A stretch of DNA of 7,505 nucleotides from a bacterium (Candidatus Gribaldobacteria) CG_4_10_14_0_8_um_filter_33_9. GTDB taxonomy: Bacteria > Patescibacteriota > Minisyncoccia > Minisyncoccales > CG1-02-41-26. The translations under genes and the position numbers were made by a program. The notes below the pieces were generated by a model. It was not told the origin of the DNA. It was given only the letters and a program-made list of their open reading frames with translations, and searched no databases. The DNA lies in the NCBI GenBank assembly GCA_002785165.1, contig PFMI01000031.1, forward strand, positions 1 to 7,505. Reading direction: 5' to 3'. Of the stretch, positions 5,908-7,505 are shown piece after piece (position 1 is the stretch's first letter; each line of letters begins with the position of its first letter).

Positions 5908-6332
5908 AACCAATTCATAAACCAAAAAAAGAAAAAAGAATCGGAAGGGGCGGGAAAAGAGGGCGATATTGCGGAAAAGGAATAAAAGGTCAAAAATCAA
6001 GAGCAGGGAAAAAAATGCAGCCAATTATTCGGGAATTGATAAAAAAATATCCAAAATTAAGAGGTTATAGGCAAAATACAAAACATAAAACACAAAACAC
6101 AAAAGTTGTGGTTTTGAATTTAGAGATTTTAGAAAAAAAATTCAATGCTGGAGAAAAGATTACTCCCGGAATTTTGAATGTCAAAAAAATAATTTATAAA
6201 ATAAAAGGGAAAATACCAGAAGTTAAAATTTTAGGAAAACAAGAAATAACAAAGTCGTTGATTATTGAAGGATGTAAAGTTTCAGCAGGGGCAAAAGAAA
6301 AAATTGAAAAAGCAGGAGGGAGGGTAAAATAA
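5889..6332 (+). CDS. rplO: 50S ribosomal protein L15 (uL15), CPR-type N-terminus
   Basis: This 147-residue protein starts MQTHQLKPIHKPKKEKRIGRGGKRGRYCGKG and continues IKGQKSRAGKK, the Gly/Arg-rich extended arm of L15. The C-terminal globular domain has VVVLNLEILEKKFNAGEKITPGIL, KILGKQEITKSLIIEGCKVSAGAKEKIEKAGG. L15 binds 23S rRNA in late 50S assembly. The usual EGGQMPLYRRLPKRGF segment is replaced by MQPIIRELIKKYPKLRGY, a form I associate with CPR bacteria. Between the arm and the globular domain lies QNTKHKTQNTK, encoded by a 7-nt repeat, about five residues longer than in B. subtilis. It starts inside rpsE (19-nt overlap). Confidence 0.96.
   Translation: MQTHQLKPIHKPKKEKRIGRGGKRGRYCGKGIKGQKSRAGKKMQPIIRELIKKYPKLRGYRQNTKHKTQNTKVVVLNLEILEKKFNAGEKITPGILNVKKIIYKIKGKIPEVKILGKQEITKSLIIEGCKVSAGAKEKIEKAGGRVK
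6070..6104 (+). repeat. Five-unit heptanucleotide repeat inside rplO
   Basis: Five successive 7-nt units each end in AAAA; the variable triplets are GGC, TAC, CAT, CAC and CAC in order, and the last two units are identical. Because 21 nt is three units, the encoded peptide repeats with a period of seven residues (QNTK-HKT-QNTK). The tract is 35 bp, not a multiple of three, and a gain or loss of one unit would shift the reading frame. It lies where L15 passes from its extended arm to the globular domain, a place likely to tolerate insertion. Confidence 0.8.
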
Positions 6333-6353
6333 AAAAGAGAATGAAAATAATTT

Positions 6354-6370
6354 ATTGGCAAAAAGCCAAT
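6354..6370 (+). other. Small hairpin in the rplO-secY spacer
   Basis: ATTGGC (6354-6359) and GCCAAT (6365-6370) pair exactly around a five-A loop. The stem is only 6 bp and the sequence after it (GCTTTAAATTTTGATTTTT) is T-rich but not a clean T-run, so it could be a weak terminator or attenuator that lowers secY expression relative to the ribosomal genes, or chance. No promoter is obvious between it and secY. Confidence 0.4.
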
Positions 6371-6371
6371 G

Positions 6372-6406
6372 CTTTAAATTTTGATTTTTGATTTTTAAAT
6401 TTTAAA
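6372..6406. repeat. Five-unit heptanucleotide repeat before secY
   Basis: Five 7-nt units fill this stretch: CTTTAAA, then TTTTGAT twice, then TTTTAAA twice. Read on the opposite strand each unit is three variable bases plus AAAA (the last ends AAAG), the same pattern as the tract in rplO and half of the units in the rplR-rpsE spacer. It fills most of the spacer between the small hairpin and the secY start and shows no coding signal. Confidence 0.8.
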
Positions 6407-6422
6407 CTTAGCGATAGCGAAT

Positions 6423-7505
6423 ATGTGGTTTAACAAACTTATTTTTATTTTTAGAGATAAACAGTTGAGAAATAAAATTCTTTTTGTTTTATTTATTTTC
6501 GCTGTTTTTCGGCTGGCTGCCAATATTCCTATTGTTGGCATTGATATGGAAAACTTGAAAAGATTTTTTGCGGAAAATCAATTTTTTGGTCTTTTAAATC
6601 TTTTTGTTGGAGGAGCTTTAAGTAATTTTTCCATTATCATGTTGGGATTGGGACCTTATATTACCGCTACCATTATAATGCAGCTTCTGACAATGATTTT
6701 TCCCCAACTTGAAAAAATATATAAAGAAGAAGGAGAAGCAGGGAAAAAAAGGTTTAATCAATACGCAAGAATTGCAACAGTTCCTTTGGCTTGTGTCCAA
6801 TCCTATGGAATGTTGGTTTTATTTCAACATCAAGGAGCTATTTTAACCCTTTCTTTTTTTCAGCTTTGCGCCGCTATTATTACTATTACGGCCGGCTCTT
6901 TATTTTTAATGTGGCTTGGAGAAATGATTTCAGAAAAAGGAATTGGCAATGGTGTTTCTCTTTTGATTTTTGCTGGCATTGTCGCGAACATTCCCGCGGA
7001 TATTCGTCAGTTTGTTTTGAGTTGGGATTTTTCGAAATTGCCTTCTTATATTTTCTTTTTCTTTGTGGCTCTTTTGATAATTTTTGCTATTGTTTATATT
7101 ACAGAAGCGAGAAGAAATATTCCGGTTTCTTACGCTAAAAGAGTGAGGGGAACTAAAATGTATGGAGGGGTCTCAACTTATTTGCCTATTAATGTTAATC
7201 CCGCAGGCGTTATCCCAATCATTTTCGCTCTTTCTATTTTGTTTTTCCCTAGTATGGTGGCTAATTTTTTGGCGACTGGCGGAAATTCTTTTCTCGCAAA
7301 TTTTGCTAAGTCATTGACGCAGTTTTTCCAAAATCCTTGGGTTCATGGAAGTTTATTTTTTGTTTTAGTTTTTGCTTTTACTTTTTTTTACACTATGGTT
7401 ACTTTTGACCCTAAAACAATTTCTAATAATCTTCAAAAAATGGGCGGATTTGTGCCTGGGGTGCGGCCTGGTCGCTCCACTTCTGATTTTTTGCATAAAA
7501 TTCTT
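6423..7505 (+). CDS. secY: Protein translocase subunit SecY, 5' part (truncated by window end)
   Basis: The frame is open from the ATG at 6423 to the window end, giving 361 of about 430 expected residues. SecY is the pore subunit of the SecYEG inner-membrane channel. Visible hallmarks are a first membrane segment (about residues 18-36, KILFVLFIFAVFRLAANIPI), the signature IIMLGLGPYITATIIMQLL (71-89), WLGEMISEKGIGNGVSLLIFAG (164-185), the cytoplasmic loop ITEARRNIPVSYAKRVRG (226-243), LPINVNPAGVIPIIFAL (254-270) and FVPGVRPGRST (343-353), where SecA and the ribosome dock. The start gives a normal SecY N-terminus; upstream is GCGATAGCGAAT with no Shine-Dalgarno sequence. Its place after rplO is the standard spc-operon order. 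The last membrane segments lie beyond the window. Confidence 0.97.
   Translation, partial: MWFNKLIFIFRDKQLRNKILFVLFIFAVFRLAANIPIVGIDMENLKRFFAENQFFGLLNLFVGGALSNFSIIMLGLGPYITATIIMQLLTMIFPQLEKIYKEEGEAGKKRFNQYARIATVPLACVQSYGMLVLFQHQGAILTLSFFQLCAAIITITAGSLFLMWLGEMISEKGIGNGVSLLIFAGIVANIPADIRQFVLSWDFSKLPSYIFFFFVALLIIFAIVYITEARRNIPVSYAKRVRGTKMYGGVSTYLPINVNPAGVIPIIFALSILFFPSMVANFLATGGNSFLANFAKSLTQFFQNPWVHGSLFFVLVFAFTFFYTMVTFDPKTISNNLQKMGGFVPGVRPGRSTSDFLHKIL

Noticed and set aside
6791..7138. An open frame of 115 codons on the + strand within the secY region.
   Set aside because: It is a different frame of secY; the secY frame is continuous from 6423 to the window end with all family motifs.
1..7505. 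A search for an undescribed defence, mobile or biosynthetic system, CRISPR array, tRNA or insertion sequence.
   Set aside because: Every long frame is a known ribosomal protein or SecY gene, spacers are short, and no such structures are visible.

Overview
This window is the downstream part of the S10-spc ribosomal protein gene cluster of an AT-rich bacterium. All genes are on the + strand. The order is rplB (3' end only), rpsS, rplV, rpsC, rplP, rpmC, then a terminator and probable promoter, then rpsQ, rplN, rplX, rplE, rpsN, rpsH, rplF, rplR, rpsE, rplO and secY (5' part, open at the window end). The genetic code is standard: TGA is used as a stop in rpsQ, rplN and rpsH, and Trp is read from TGG.

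The likely source is a Patescibacteria/CPR bacterium, probably Parcubacteria-like. This is inferred from four things: rpmD (L30) is absent between rpsE and rplO, as is general in CPR; L15 has an N-terminal region of the CPR type (GRGGKRG...GIKGQKSRAGKK...RELIKKYPKLRGY); S3 has a divergent N-terminus; and the genes are tightly packed, AT-rich and lack Shine-Dalgarno sequences. No 16S gene is present to confirm it. Code 25 lineages (Gracilibacteria, SR1) are disfavoured by the TGA stops.

Layout. Positions 1-2213 hold the end of an S10-type transcript. Positions 2214-2326 hold a perfect 15-bp terminator hairpin followed by a candidate promoter, so the S10/spc break falls between L29 and S17 rather than after S17 as in E. 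coli. Positions 2327-6332 hold a compact spc-type block with two ATGA stop/start overlaps and one 19-nt overlap. Positions 6333-6422 are a repeat-bearing spacer before secY. The ribosomal proteins build both subunits, and SecY forms the membrane channel onto which ribosomes dock.

The genes themselves are conserved housekeeping genes, and I see no new multi-gene system. The most unusual signal is a family of degenerate 7-nt-period A-rich repeats (NNNAAAW) at three places within 1.1 kb: the rplR-rpsE spacer, inside the rplO coding sequence, and, on the opposite strand, the rplO-secY spacer. Second is the translation-start pattern: none of the 16 starts has a convincing Shine-Dalgarno sequence, yet 13 of 16 have T immediately before the ATG. 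Other points are a Gly replacing the usual Arg in the functional loop of L16 and a long basic tail on L22.
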